Assembly: GCA_033063855.1 (NCBI GenBank)
Contig: CP093831.1
Coordinates: 10,912,001-10,976,000, forward strand
Direction: 5' to 3'
Length of the DNA: 64,000 bases
Source of the DNA: Smittia aterrima
Lineage: Eukaryota; Arthropoda; Insecta; Diptera; Chironomidae
Shown: positions 12,101-24,767 of the stretch, in pieces
How the letters are laid out: each line of letters starts with the position of its first letter
Position numbering within the stretch: the first letter of the stretch is position 1
Position numbers and translations under genes: made by a program
Notes under the pieces: generated by a model
The model's input: the letters and a program-made list of their open reading frames with translations, nothing else
Told to the model about the DNA's origin: nothing
Databases searched by the model: none

Positions 12101-15100
12101 GTTCTTTTTGATTGCTTTGTATGAATCGTCGACAGTCTCACCGTCTCCGTTCAGGCGAAACTTCAATCTAATGCGGTTGCCAAAAGGCAAATGAATCTTA
12201 AAGTGACATTTTAATGGAGAATCACTTGGCTCGATCACAAATGAACCGTTTCGTTCGAGAAACGTCACGTTGTAGCAATTATCGACAAACTTAAAAATAA
12301 ACTTAAACTTTGGATTGTTATTAACGCTAAAGCTCGCATTAGTGAACGAAGGAAAGTAAAGCGTGCGACGATTTTCTGGAAACTCTTCCAGTTTCCCGCA
12401 CATCGTAATCGTTCCATTGAATTTTAAGTAACCGCCACTGCTGCACGGCACGTTTAATCGAAGGATCTTGATAAGAAGACCTTGGCTTAGTCCATTGAAC
12501 TGATTGCTAGGCGCTGCGAAGCGAAATGTACAATTTTTCACGTGCTCGGGAACAAGTGAAGAGCTAAACCAGTTAATCTGATGTTTCACGAGGAGCGAGC
12601 ATTCTGAAAGTTAGACAAAGAAGTTTCAGCTGGTGCTTGCCTTTGTTTGATATCAATTAGTTTACCGCGAAGAAGGTTGAACGTCACGGATTTCTGGAAA
12701 ATTTCTAGTCTACTGCGTCGACGATAAAGTAATCTAGAGAAACCAAAAGAATTTATTTCATGAAATGGAAATAATAAAAACCATGAATTAGAATGTTTAA
12801 CATGGGCATTCATGTAAATTATATGATTACAGCTTTACTTCTACGGTTTTCAAGGGTTGAGAGGAGAAAAAAGTTTTCTTGTTTGTTTTCATTAGAAGGA
12901 GCAAAACAAGTCTGTAAAAGTTTGAGAACTTCTTTGAGGCATGAATAATGAATCATTCAGTGACGAGAACTGAGCGACAACTCTTCGAGAGAACTTTATC
13001 CTCATCAAATGAAACTTTTTCTTAAGCTAGGTTTGTCAAGGGCTCTCCATCATTTCTATGAATAACATTTGATTTCTTTAATCTTTAATGAAGCGATAAG
13101 TCTTCTAATTTAATTTTAATGAAGAGACCTCAAATCTTGGAATTGAAATATCCCTTTTGCCTAAGACATTCAATTTCAAATCTAAAGAAACTTTCTTGGC
13201 GGATGTTTCTTTTAGGTTTCCGCTCTTGCTCTCATCACCGAGCTAACTGTGATTGGGACATTTGCCAACTTTTTCTTTACGATATTTGTTTCGAGTTCTA
13301 ATTTGTAAAGGACGTAATCGGATCAGCAGATTGACACTTCAAAGTTGTTTTTGTCGACGGAAGAATTTGAAATTCCATAGAATTTATGGAAAGGAAAAGT
13401 TTTTGGTTGAATTCTTTGTCGCTTACCTAAACGTTATAAAGTTTTCAGCGCCTTCGGCAATGTGAAAATTTCCGCTTCTCATGTTTCCCAGCGTCCAATT
13501 AATTGAAAGCTTTGGTTCCCTTTTGCTCTCGTTGAATTTATGATAAAATGTGTTAAGTTCACAGGCGTTAGCGTTTACAATTTGATCTTCAATGACGTTG
13601 TGCGAGAAAATGTTTGAACTGTTCAGATTCTTTGATGATTTTAGATTTTTCTTATTGAGATTGTCGATTAAATTCAAAGCTTTCCTTTGATCCTCCTGAT
13701 CATCTTCGAAGAATTCTCCAACCTTCTCTCCTGTGTGGGCTCTCGATTCTATTAAAAAATCGATGACATCGAGAGATTGTGGCTGCGTTAACTCAACTGA
13801 AAGCAATAATAATAATTTTAAATGGAATCAGGTTTGAGTTCGAAGGATTAAATTTAAACCCTCAACCAACAATTGCAGTGTGGGCGGCTCCGTTACAAGG
13901 GTGAACTTTAATTTCGTTTAAAAGCTTTGAGAAGTAGGAAGGAGAGTTATTTAAGCGACTTTGATTGCTCTCTCTTGATTATATTGTTTGCATCATTTAT
14001 CACCCCATTCGCTCATTAGACTTGAAGCTTAGGATTAATTTCTTTTAGACTAGCTAACCATCTAGATAATAAGCAACGTAACGACGAGCATTTCTCAGAG
14101 ACTCTCAGTCAGAGCTCAACTTGAGTGGAAAATCTGGCGAGCTTTCTAAATAATTTCACAAAATATTCTCTGCATTTATCACAGTCTCGCTTTGGGCCTC
14201 TCGGGAAAATCATGTTCAAATAGCAGAAAGAAAGACAAACTGTAGTAAAAGAGAAAATGCGAGAGAGAAGCTTTGAGGCAAATTGAAATCCAGGACATGT
14301 ATAAATTATTTACGACGCCTCAGTGTCTGTTTAGAACAGTTTTACGCCATAATATTTGCTTTTTCTTCCTTTGTTTGCTGTTGTAAAGTTGTAAGCGTAT
14401 AGCACATGCCTAATTTGTTTTCATTGCCTCTTCAAATAAATAAGGTAACGAGTTCTTAATGACATTTATTACGAGAATCATTGATCGTAAAAGGCAATTA
14501 ATTGATTTCCTTCAACTGAAAAGTTCGTCAAACTGCGAGGAGAAAAATATTTTCCTTTCGCTTCAAAACGCTGAAAGCTTTTCATCAGTGAAACTTTATC
14601 GATTTTTCTCACATGTGTACAGTCAACGAAAGGTTTTTATGGCATTAACCTTATTTGATCATGCAATCAATGTTTTCTTATTTGAAGTGTTTGCATAAAT
14701 AGTCGAACTTAACTAAGCTTCTGTTGACATTATGTTACATAATTTATGTGCGGATATATTTCATGAATTCGATTTTAAGAGACATAGAGTGACGTGCTTT
14801 TCTTTTTTATGTTGCAATATTTACGATTTGATATGTTCCGAGGAAAGTTCCAGTTCTAAAATTCTCTTTTTTCTCTTCGCCTCATACAAATTTCATAAAT
14901 GTTAAAGTTCAACGGCAGAGGAATTACTGAAAATGTGAACTGACTCAGATGAAGTTTGATAATTTCGTTATTTGCACGGAACATTCATAAATAACGAAAC
15001 ATATTTCGAGGAATCGACGAGGTGAGGGATTTGAATAAATATTTTTTTATTACGTAATTCGTGAAATTTATAACCAACACATGCGAAAAAATAATTATTC

Positions 15101-15999
15101 AATAAAATTTTAATCTAGAGAGAATTTTCATATTTAACATCTTGAGTTCTCGGAAGGAAAAAATTGTTTTTCTTATAAATTGTTTTTGATCGTGAGAGAA
15201 ATTCCAATTAATTTTTAATTCCCTGGATTTACATAAGAAACAGCTCTTTGCTCTTTACTTATAACGAGGAGCCTTCTGAGAATGTTCGTCAACTCGTGAT
15301 CGCCTCATCAATGTTGCTAATTAGCTTTGCTCTCCCCCATCATTCAAATTGAATTCAGAGAAAATTGAATCCTTTTTATACCAACGCCCTTTCGCACGCT
15401 GTTGAGTATTTCCAAGGAAGAAAGGCGATAGACTTACTTTTATAAATAAAACCTTGAAGTAGTCCACTCGATGATGTTTCAAACACGTCATGAGTGACGT
15501 CAAGTACAATGTTCGTTCGTGCATTGTCTGAAGAGTTTTCGTCATCTCTCGAGTAATTAAAATCTTCTCCTATCACTTTCGTGCCAAGCTTAATGTAGCT
15601 CGACACTCTTGAGCTTCCTAACTCGCACGGAACGAAAGAGCTTCCATTTGAAATATCAGGGGATTCGATTTCCTCTGACGACTCAAGATTATTGAGTTCT
15701 AAGAGCTTCTCGTGATTGCCTTTTTTATCGTTCGCCTTATCACTTTCGAAATATTCGACATTTTCACTTGATATCGCTTCCTTAAATGTTTCAAGATTAT
15801 TAACCGCGGACGATTTGTATTCTTCGAGATTAGGTTTTTCGTGGTTCGCCCTAATAGTTGCTCGATATGATTCATGACTTTCGAATGTATTTTCAAACTT
15901 AGGTGGGTCCGATTGACCTCCTGATGACTCATTGTCTCCATTGTTGCTTCTCGACTCGATGCTTATAAAACTGATTACTAAGAGCACTAACAATCTCAT
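2667..15999 (-). CDS. Giant single-pass receptor: CUB, C-type lectin, EGF-like repeats, long tail
   Basis: Twenty-five exons chain in phase on the minus strand: 15999-15438, 13796-13427, 12733-12666, 12603-11622, 11563-11463, 11405-11202, 11136-10546, 10482-10465, 10377-10224, 10160-8995, 8926-8724, 8664-8481, 8422-8205, 8061-7943, 7846-7635, 7569-7315, 6685-6513, 6440-6192, 6109-5417, 5027-3743, 3684-3644, 3583-3391, 3327-3269, 3052-2955, 2892-2667. The product is about 2,807 residues. Order: signal peptide (MRLLVLLVISFISIESRS), an acidic Ser/Glu-rich stretch, divergent CUB-like segments, C-type lectin 1 (about 606-757, with QPN and WND Ca2+-site motifs), CUB 1 (about 770-955), C-type lectin 2 (about 970-1110, WND lost), CUB 2 and 3 (about 1125-1405), a beta-rich segment, three EGF-like repeats, a transmembrane helix (about 1677-1699) and a Ser-rich tail of about 1,100 residues. 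The end of exon 5417-6109 is ambiguous (alternative donor at 5438, same phase). I do not recognise a named orthologue. A cell-surface adhesion or recognition role is inference from the domains. Confidence 0.82.
7635..8422 (-). other. EGF-like repeats and transmembrane segment of the receptor
   Basis: Exons 8422-8205, 8061-7943 and 7846-7635 encode three consecutive six-cysteine EGF-like repeats, beginning at CQPNPCNNEGKC, CELDPCVFGTC and CSENPCEGRGEC. Each ends in a C-x-C ... G-x-x-C pattern. About 20 residues after the last repeat comes the hydrophobic helix FWLGLITVFVVLAVIGLVW, followed by basic CAKRHF, a normal stop-transfer arrangement with the tail in the cytoplasm. This fixes the membrane topology. 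Confidence 0.88.
13797..15437 (-). other. Large first intron of the receptor gene
   Basis: About 1.6 kb separates the signal-peptide exon from exon 2, with a GTAAGT donor at 15437 and a TTTCAG acceptor at 13797. Both flanking exons agree in phase (one base left over). Nothing coding was recognised inside it. Large first introns often hold enhancers, but none can be shown from sequence alone. Confidence 0.6.
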
Positions 16000-17557
16000 T
16001 TTGTCTGAGTTACATGTTCACATCATCATTATACGCAAATGGCTTCATCATTATTTATTGACAAGTCGTCTCTGTTCACTTTAATTCATTCACTTCACTT
16101 TTAATGTCACTTATCGACTTTCTACCCATCACGATGCGTTCACTCGATTAATGCGAACCCGAAAAAGAATCTTTATTGCTTCCATGAAACGTCGGCGGTA
16201 GGCTTGATTGTCATTGAACCCATAGACACATTTTTGTTGCTTCTATAAAATTTGCTGTGTTTGTATCACACAACGAAGGCATGAGACAGGCCGCAAAGGA
16301 AATAGTAAGTTTGACGGGCGAAAAATCGATTTGTCAGGTAGAAGGAAACGTAGTCTGATTAATCCATAATAATTATGAGTGAGATAATGCGTCGCATAAT
16401 TCAAACATTATGTTTATTAGAAAGACGATATAACTCATAAAATAAATAATTCAGTGTCATGCGATCAATTCTTATGTAAGAACTGCCTACTCGATTAGTA
16501 AACACACAACACTCGAGAACTTCTCTCGCTTTATTCAATTAAAAAATGTTTCATTTTTTCCTCTGTAAACTAAATTTTCACCAGCCCAAAGCGATTAGGT
16601 AAAAAAGAATCGAGCGCAATTCGTCCCTTAAGGCTTTGAGTTCTTTTTTCTGCCATTTTCTTCGATTGGGCTATGCCCTCCACCACAAATGAAGCGTGAA
16701 AATTGAATCCAATTAGTTTTTCATCAAAATTAAACTGATTTGAAATTTGCTCTTCAGGTTTTTACACTTCGGATAATTTTGAAAGTCTCTTATCTTCTAT
16801 TATTTCTAATAAAAGGAAATAGAATTTAAACGCGTCTGCACGAAAGGAAATCTTGATGAAAACTGACTGACAGATTTTCCTTGTTCCAAGTATGGAAACT
16901 TTTTTCGAGAGCTTTCCAAAAAGTTCTAAAGCTTTCCAAGAAGTTCTAAAGCTGGAAAAACGCACGTGGACATGACTGTTTGAGCTTTTCTTTTTCTTCC
17001 TTTCAAATTCCAACAGAGAGCAGTGAATGAGCGTGGGAATATTTCACATTTCATTCGCTTTTAAAGTTCAACTCACGTTGTCATCCAAATCTCATTTCGT
17101 CTTTCAACATTCTCGGTTTGTTTACAAACATCAGACTCGAGCATGACTCGAGTTGAAAAGTGATTCGAAAGAAAATATTTGCAAAACAAATTCTATAAAT
17201 ATTTTTCGAAAATTAAATTTTATTTCAGATTCTTTTTTTCTCCAGCAAATCAACAACGAAATCAGTTAACAGCAATTTCCATTTGATTATCATAGCGCTT
17301 AAGTAACAGGTCCAGATTCAAATGTTTAAATTTCAAATTCGAGGGTTAGCGTTAAGGAAATACTTTTTTGCAATGTCGCAATCATTTTATCATAAATATT
17401 CTTTGTGTTTCAAGATCCATGTTTCAGTAAAATATTCAAGATATGAGTGGAGTGGTAAATTTAATAAATATATCAGCTCACTGGCGTTGACACATAAAAT
17501 TGTGATGCATAGAAAATCCGTTGAGATGACATTTCATGCAAAACTTTAACTTTTGAT
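16000..17557. other. Intergenic: receptor promoter side and LPCAT 3' side
   Basis: This holds the 5' flank of the receptor gene and the 3' flank of the LPCAT gene, both on the minus strand. A near-perfect tandem duplication of about 22 bases (ctttccaaaaagttctaaag and ctttccaagaagttctaaag) lies at about 16911-16954. I recognise no gene. Confidence 0.5.
16911..16954. repeat. Short tandem duplication, unit about 22 bases
   Basis: Two adjacent copies of CTTTCCAA(A/G)AAGTTCTAAAG differ at one base. This is a local duplication with no evident function. Confidence 0.6.
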
Positions 17558-19836
17558 TCACTCGTTCTGTTTTTGTCTAAAATTTCGGTTCGGCTTGTAA
17601 AGAGATTTAAAATGTTCATCTTTTTGAGTTCTTTCAAGAAAAGCTTGAAATTCTATTGAACCACGATTACTGGTATCTAATGAGAAGAAGAGGGCATCAA
17701 TACGTTTCCCCGGAAGTTTCAGGAAGTGATTCAAAAGTTTATGGAAATTTTCACGATTCACTTGTCCATGACTGTCTCCATAAAGCTTGAACAAAAAGCA
17801 AAATTAATTTTATGAGTTTTGAAAAAGATAATTAACTTACAAAGAACAAAAGCTTCACTAGCTCGATTTTAGCCTCTTTCATTTTAATCAACAGCAAAGC
17901 ATGAAGCAAATACTGTTTGAAGTCAATCACATCGTCGCGGAGTTCATTGGGATTCACAAATAGTTTGAAAAGAGTGTAGGAGTAGTCGTCAGCGGGAATT
18001 TTCAGTCGGTTGACGAACTCTTCAAATTTAACGTAATAATCTTCTGTACCAGAGAATTTATCTCTCACAATATATTCCTCGATTTGAGATGAAGCGAGTC
18101 TGAAATTGATATTGATTAATTTGTTGATACGATTTCATTTAATAGCCATTTTCTACCCAATTTTTTCGCGAAGTTTTGACACATCAGCAATTTTTGAAGC
18201 AAAGAATAGTTTGCAGTTATAAGCATATTCCATTAATTTACAGTCATCGAACGCATAGTCGGAAACAGGAAGATCCAAAGCTCTACAATGAAAACAGAAT
18301 CAATTATTACAGAACGAGAGAAATATTTAGCAAATAACTTACTTGGCCATTAATTTTTGTACATTTTGCGCGTAAAGCTTTGCGTCGTTCTTCTCCTCCT
18401 CGTTTGGAATGTACGGCGGAAGATATTCGATTTCGATAGAGGTGTGGAATTGAGTTAAGGTTCGCCAGAGTAAAATGAAGACACTCGGACCTTGCCATGT
18501 CCATGTGAATGTGTCAATTTTGTTAGGCAATCTGATGAGAACCGGCTGAATTGGTTGTCCAGGGTAAAATGCTCCCGGCTTGAACTTTATAAGACTCGTT
18601 CTGTTTGTGCAAGTCCCTTCAGGAAATATCAGAATTCGTCCTATTTCTTGCCATTCGCTTAATGACTTGACACGATACAAAATATCTTGAATTGTGGTCG
18701 CTCTTGAGTTATGATCTTCACGGCAAACGTAGATTGGTTGAGCCATGTCAATGAGTTCTTAAAGTAAACACAATAAATTCCATAAAGACATTCATGATAA
18801 GAGAAAACAATTCAACTTACTTCCATAGAACGGAATATCACCAGCTTCGACTTTTCCTACGACAGAGGAAGGTCCACTAAGGATGACCGTAAGCGCATCG
18901 AAGAAACTTGTGTGAGGAGCTCCAACAAGGATCGGAGCCTCTTCAACGGAAGCAATTTTTCCTTTTACCTTGACATAATGAGCTGAGCCGAAAAAATACA
19001 TCGAACGGAATAAATGGCCCACCATTGATCGAGCGTTTCTAAAATAATCAAATACAGCTGTTAGTTAAACAGTTATTCGTGTTTGCTAACTATTAAGTAA
19101 TTTACTTTAATTATTTCGTAATAACTCACCTTCTCCAACCTTTCAACGGTTTCAATTTCAAGTCTTCTCGCGAATATCCATAAAGCGCGATAAACGCAAT
19201 GCACCACGCAAGCAACAAAACCATTATCATTATAGTTACTCGAATAGGAACCAACAAAACCGTGAGAATCGCGGTCTACGAAGTAAATTAAATGTTATGA
19301 AAATAAATTTTAAATATAAACAAAGCGACGTCGTTGGTCATCAAAATATTATTCATTTGTAAACAATCTGATGAGCTCACGGTTCTTCTTTTTATTTTGG
19401 CTGAAGAAATCAGCTGATGATCAACAGTTACGGGGAATTCTTCGTAAATTACGAAGTAGTCTATTTGGCCAGAAGTTTGCTCTTGGCAAATACGCAATAA
19501 TTTTTATGAAAGGGAACTTGGTGGCCTAGGAATTTTCCATGTCTGCTCTCGTAATTTACGAATGAGCCATAACTGTAAATTTGAGCACAGATTGCGAAAG
19601 TGATTGATCCGCATTAAGATCGTACGTTTTAAGATGAAATATAAGAAAATCAAATGCGTAAAAAATCTTCGCGATCACAATAATTTCTTCACAAAAGAAT
19701 TCAATGATTCACTTATTCAATTCACCTTTATTTTATCGTAATTCACATTCTCGCGATCCCAGTAGAACGGATCACGCAAAAAAGGATTGTTTATAGGAAT
19801 TTCCTTAAATTTCTTCACTTCTTCACTCTCCTCCAT
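17558..19836 (-). CDS. LPCAT: LPCAT-type lysophospholipid acyltransferase with EF-hand-like C terminus
   Basis: Seven exons chain in phase: 19836-19726, 19275-19130, 19038-18821, 18757-18343, 18282-18157, 18099-17841, 17785-17558, giving 500 residues, close to human LPCAT1/2. The enzyme re-acylates lysophosphatidylcholine and related lipids from acyl-CoA at the ER or lipid-droplet membrane. A hydrophobic segment in exon 2 (TAILTVLLVPIRVTIMIMVL) is the membrane anchor. Acyltransferase motif I is HTSFFD in exon 3, a conserved GKVEAGDIPFYG follows, and motif III is EGTCTNRTSL in exon 4. The C-terminal part resembles EF-hands, but the loops are degenerate: YGDSHGQVNREN starts without Asp, and DTSNRGSIEFQA lacks the final Glu. 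Calcium control is therefore doubtful. The protein ends RQKQNE, without the dilysine signal seen in vertebrate relatives. The gene is head to head with the midnolin homologue, about 460 bases apart. Confidence 0.92.
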
Positions 19837-20296
19837 TTCCTTTCAACTCAGATTGATTACTCTTTGTATTTTCTTCTCAATACAAAACGTCGTTTCTATA
19901 TTTCTCTTATTAAAACTAAAAAATTACTTTGCTTAGAGAGTATTTATATCGAAGCTTACGAATACGTGAAGCTTGGTAGCTTCTTTTGACCGTTTTGAGA
20001 ATGACAAACATTTTTGCTTCGTAGAAAACTCCCTAAAAAGTTACATCACCCTCATTGCTTCGCCAAAAATCCGCAAGACGTCGCTTCTCAAATAAAAAAG
20101 TTATCAAGTCTTCTTGAAGTGCAAAAACTCTTCCTTGTGCAATATTAGCTCATTTAACGTGCTTTGTTCCACTCTAGAGATCTTTCGTGGTGTACTAATC
20201 ATCTGAAACGAATAAAGGCTTCTTGAAAAAAAACGCAGAAACCTGCAAATCAGTGAAATTTTCTTTGCTCGGTTTAAAATTTGTGAAGAAAAAAAA
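19837..20296. promoter_or_regulatory. Bidirectional promoter region, LPCAT / midnolin homologue
   Basis: The two start codons point away from each other and are 460 bases apart, so both promoters and both 5' leaders must fit here. I recognise no specific binding motif. Confidence 0.6.
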
Positions 20297-23161
20297 ATGG
20301 AAGACCTGCCTAGTAAAATAACTTTAAACTTTAAATTGCTCACGGGTGGAACATTCACAGTGAGCGTGGACAATGATATTTCAGTGGATTTGTTAAAGAA
20401 AATCGTTTCGAAGAAGCTGAAAATCAGCAAGGAGAGAATTTGCCTGATGAATAGCGAAAGGTAAGAAATAAATTACTGTACATATCCTCGAAAGTCACAT
20501 CCAAAGACATTCGGGGATGCCCATCAACTTTAAAAGCGAATTCTCAAATCTCGAACCATTACCGTTTCTTAATCTAGTTTTTCTCCGCCACTTGAGATTT
20601 TCGCTTTTATTACCGCTCGAAGACACAGTTTTCATTCTTTGATAGATTCTACCTCGTCTTCTTTAAGAGATATTTTCACGATATCATATCTCGTTGCATA
20701 GATTTTTATTGACCCTTATAAATCAATCAAATTTGGTTAGAAACAAATATTTGTTATTTAACTGTTTGAGTTGTTTGCAAATAGTCGAAACCTTGAAGAG
20801 AAAGAGAATAGAAAACAGGCGTGAAAATGAAAAAAATTGTGGCTCGCTTGCAGCCATTTTGTTGCAGACGAAAATCAGTGCATTGCGTTACAAATCCGTC
20901 ACGCGTGTGGTAATAAAACACCTTCACTGCTTAACCAGAAGTCAAAGCCATAAAATGTCTCTTCCCTTGCAATAATAATTTCCCTAGTGACTAACAAAAT
21001 ATTTTCTTATATCGAAGTGTCGAATATGACTAACGAAAAACTAGAGCATCGTCGCATCCATACAATGAATATTGTAAAATGTTCCGTGTCCGCGGTTTCC
21101 ATTCCTTTTTCAGCTGTTTCTATAGAACAAGAAGATTATTTAATGCTTTGTCGTTTATCATCTTCCTTCACAGAGAATTGCACGATGGCACATTAAAAGA
21201 AAACGGAATTGTTAATGGATCGAAAATTATCGTAACTCCAAATGTCGAGACAGGCTTGGTAAGTGAAATAATTGAGAGTGAAATTACTGAATTTAAATAT
21301 TAAATATCTTTTGCTAGGCTCAACGAACAGAGAACACCGTGATGCAAGCTCTCGAATCCCTTAACGATGCCCAAGTAAATGATTTTTTGAGCGGGAAGTC
21401 TCCGTTGAATTTGAGTGTTCGTCTCGGTGATCATATGATGTTGATCCAGCTGCAACTGTCCACACTTAGTCCGTCTCAACAAAACTCTCTTAAGCAAAAA
21501 GTCGCAAATGCTGCTGCATTGAAACAAGAAGCGGCAACTCGCTCGATCATCAATTGTGACAGCAAGAATGTACCGCAAGCTACTGGAAGCCAAAAGCGCT
21601 CGATTGATGCAGAAGAAGAGATGGGTCCACAAAGACAGAGAATGAAAACTGAGGATGAAGAGGCTAGATCTCCAATTAAGTCTCTCTCAAGTATGGTTTC
21701 AACGCCACTCACCACAACAGTACAAAACATGAACCAGCAGAACAACAAATTCTGGGTGCCACCTTTGGATCCGATTTCTGCAAATTTGACCTCATGCTTG
21801 TGCAAACGACTCAACATAAATTGTAATAACAATTGCGGTGAACAACGACCTGAACCGAGAAATGATGAGCCATGCTGCTCTTACAATCCGAAACCCGACG
21901 TTGCTACAACACGCCCTATTCCCTTTCATCAGCGACCATCCTCAGGCATCGTGATAAAACCCAAAACATCGACAGTAGTAGCAGCTGAGGAGTGTTCAAA
22001 GCCTGCTGAACCAACAGCAGACCAAGTGCTCAATACAGACAACCCAGCACTGGCTGAAGCGTCACGAAACTTGACACAAACGCTAAGAAAACTTTCGAAG
22101 CGAGTCTTCACAAGTAAAACGCACATGCTAGAAGCATCAACCCCTACAACATCAACTTCATCTTCTTCAGCAGCACCACAGAGCTCAAGTCGCAATACAA
22201 CATCGAATAACACGCAATCAGCTGCTGGATCATCAGGAGCAGTTATTGAATCGATGAAACATCATGGAAAAGGAATTTATTCCGGAACCTTCTCGGGCAC
22301 GCTCAACCCTGCGCTTCAGGATAAGAATGGACGACCAAAACGTGATATTTCAACCATTATTCATATTCTTAATGATTTGTTAAGCGCTACACCACAGTGT
22401 GCGACGCGTAATGGAGCTAAAATTTTCTTTGAGCCCACACAATCGTCATCAGCGCCGAGTGGAAAAATCGTAAAGGTAATTTCATTTTATTTTAAATTTA
22501 TTGAAGTTTATTTAATATTTTCTCTTGTTCATAGATTAAGAAGCAGTCGTCCTCTAAAGCATCTTGCGTACAATGTGTTCCAAATGTGACACAGTCAAGA
22601 TGTGAGTATGGTCAGTGCAACGGACATTCAAAGACAACCGAGTCTACGTCAACATCAAACAGCTGTGAGCAATTTTATTCGATTTACATTTCTTGGTCAT
22701 ATATTGAAGATAATTCTCATTATTTAGGTTCACATCTCGTTCCTTCAACGTCAACTGGAATTACGAGAGAATTTTGTGGCGAATGCAACCAAACACTCGT
22801 CAATCGCAAATTGGAAATTGAGAATTTGAAAACGAAAAATAAGCTTGACCACCTGAAAATGGTTATGCAGCAGAAGAAAGAGAAACGAGAGGCTCGAAAG
22901 CTTAAGATTGCTCCTTACAATGCTCAAATGGGAACTCACGCCAGCATGGACAATCAAACGTCTTCGACGACTTTAGAACTTCCAATGATTTCTGAAATGA
23001 ACCGTAACTTGCTGTTGCCTGGCTCGACCACAAGCCTAAATGAATCGGCCGAAGAGACCGCATCTTCGTCGTCAGCTACTGCAACTGCCATCGCTACTTC
23101 GATTCCTACCAACAACTCGGAAATTGAAAATCATCTCGAAGAAGTTGATACTGCCGCTTAA
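20297..23161 (+). CDS. stx: Midnolin / stuxnet homologue, ubiquitin-independent proteasome adaptor
   Basis: Five exons, 20297-20460, 21174-21258, 21318-22475, 22535-22664 and 22728-23161, join in phase to 656 residues. Residues 1 to about 83 form a ubiquitin-like domain (starts MEDLPSKITLNFKLL, continues ELHDGTLKENGIVNGSK across the first intron). The hallmark QALESLNDAQVNDFLSGKSP follows. Further on, HHGKGIYSGTFSGTLNPALQ with RDISTIIHILNDLLSATP matches the second half of the midnolin Catch domain. The C-terminal basic helix around LDHLKMVMQQKKEKREARKL matches the proteasome-binding helix. Midnolin captures nuclear proteins and hands them to the proteasome without ubiquitination, and fly stuxnet promotes turnover of Polycomb. 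The region between is disordered, with Cys-rich CLCKRLNINCNNNCG near residue 240. The first intron is 713 bases. An AATAAA signal is at 23488-23493. Confidence 0.93.
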
Positions 23162-24767
23162 ACCGCAGAGCTTCATGCCAATAAGGGACTACACCAAAAA
23201 ATTATATAAAATGTGTCTCAATTTTTAACTTTCCTTCTTCCATCTTTTGTTATAATTTAAAATAATCAAAATTTCGTTGCTCCATTTTTGTTAAGCTTTG
23301 ATGATGATTCTTTAATTTTCGAAATTTCATCTTTATTTAGAACTTAAACGTTATTATTCGGAACTGTAGCAAATCGTGAAAAATATTAAATTTGGCGATA
23401 TTTAGAAAATTCCAAAGTCAAATTCAATGAATTCGTTGATTGACTAAAATTAAATTAGAATTGGTTTTCAAAACATTTATCTTACTAAATAAATTTTGTA
23501 CGTTCTGATTGCGATAAATGCACCGCGAGATTCTTTCTGCAGTGCAAATGATAATTCGATGAAATATATTTTTCCTTTTTGTTTCATCTCTTAAGAAAAA
23601 TTATGTAAAATCACTTATCGGTGTAAAAATGCTAATTATGATAGTGAAATAGCAAAATAAATGATTTAAAATGCAAACTTTGTCTTTTAACTGAAAGAAA
23701 ATGGAATGTGAACACAACTATTTTGAATTTCCTTTATTTTACACAATTATAATATTTTTTCATTTATAAACCAAAGGATTTCCGGTAGACTAAGTCGGAG
23801 AGGAAAATCTCAACCTAATGATTGTAATTTGATTAGTTTGTGATACAAACTGATTTCATCAACATATAGAGACTTAAATAACGTGGGCAAAATTGATGAC
23901 TTTTGTCGAGAGTGAGACAGTTGTAATTAAACTCGATATCATCGTCGTTGCTATGAAAATATTTTTGTTAAGACTTTCAATATTGAAAAAATGGAAAACA
24001 AGATTGTTTTGGCACGGTTTTAAGATTTTTATAATTTTGAGCGTAATCACGAGCAAAATAGTACCTTACGACCATTAAGACATTCATTAAAATAGCAAAT
24101 ATATCCCAATACACATATTACATTTATTTTACTTGACGTTCACTTTCATTCGACTTTCCAAATAAAAAGAAAACATTTCTCAATTAATTTTCCTAAACGA
24201 ACTTCTTTCCCATCTTCATAAAAAAATTGTTTTTTTTTCGGGCTCAAAAATAAATTTACAGTCGCAAAGAGATTTTTTTGCTTTTAATTCAGTTCCAAAG
24301 ACAGCTCCAAATGTCACTTTAAAAGTGGAAACTTTATAACAATTTCGAACTCAATTCATATTTTGAACAAAGAAGATTTCTAAGCTGCTTGTAATTATCT
24401 CATTATTCCTATTGCTAATTATTTTAATTTTTTTTTCTTGGCGATTGGAAAACTTTTCAAAAATTCTGAAGCAGCTTAAGCTTTCCAAAGAATGTCAGAT
24501 CATCTTACAGGTTCAGGTGAATTTTTGTATTTGTTTTTGTTTTGATAAAGTGAATGTTAAAACTTCTTGAAGAAACCAGTTAAGGTTGAGTAAGAGAAAG
24601 TCTAATCAGCGTAGTTAGATTAACCTCTGATCCCTGATTTTTAGATCTTTGCATATTTATGTTTTGTGTGTTTGCTTATAACTTTTAATGAAGACCATCT
24701 TGTAATGTTTTTTTTTCTTTACATATTTTTTTTTTCACTCGGAAGATTAACACGAAACAGATTTGTT
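23162..24767. other. Convergent intergenic stretch, 3' untranslated regions
   Basis: This lies between the stops of the midnolin homologue (+) and the PR-domain gene (-). It is very AT-rich with T runs. Candidate polyadenylation signals for the plus-strand gene are present (AATAAA at 23488-23493, another near 23656). No coding exon was recognised. Confidence 0.55.

Noticed and set aside
16911..16954. Heat-shock element built from the TTC/GAA units of the tandem duplication
   Set aside because: Spacing between the TTC and GAA units does not fit the heat-shock element pattern.
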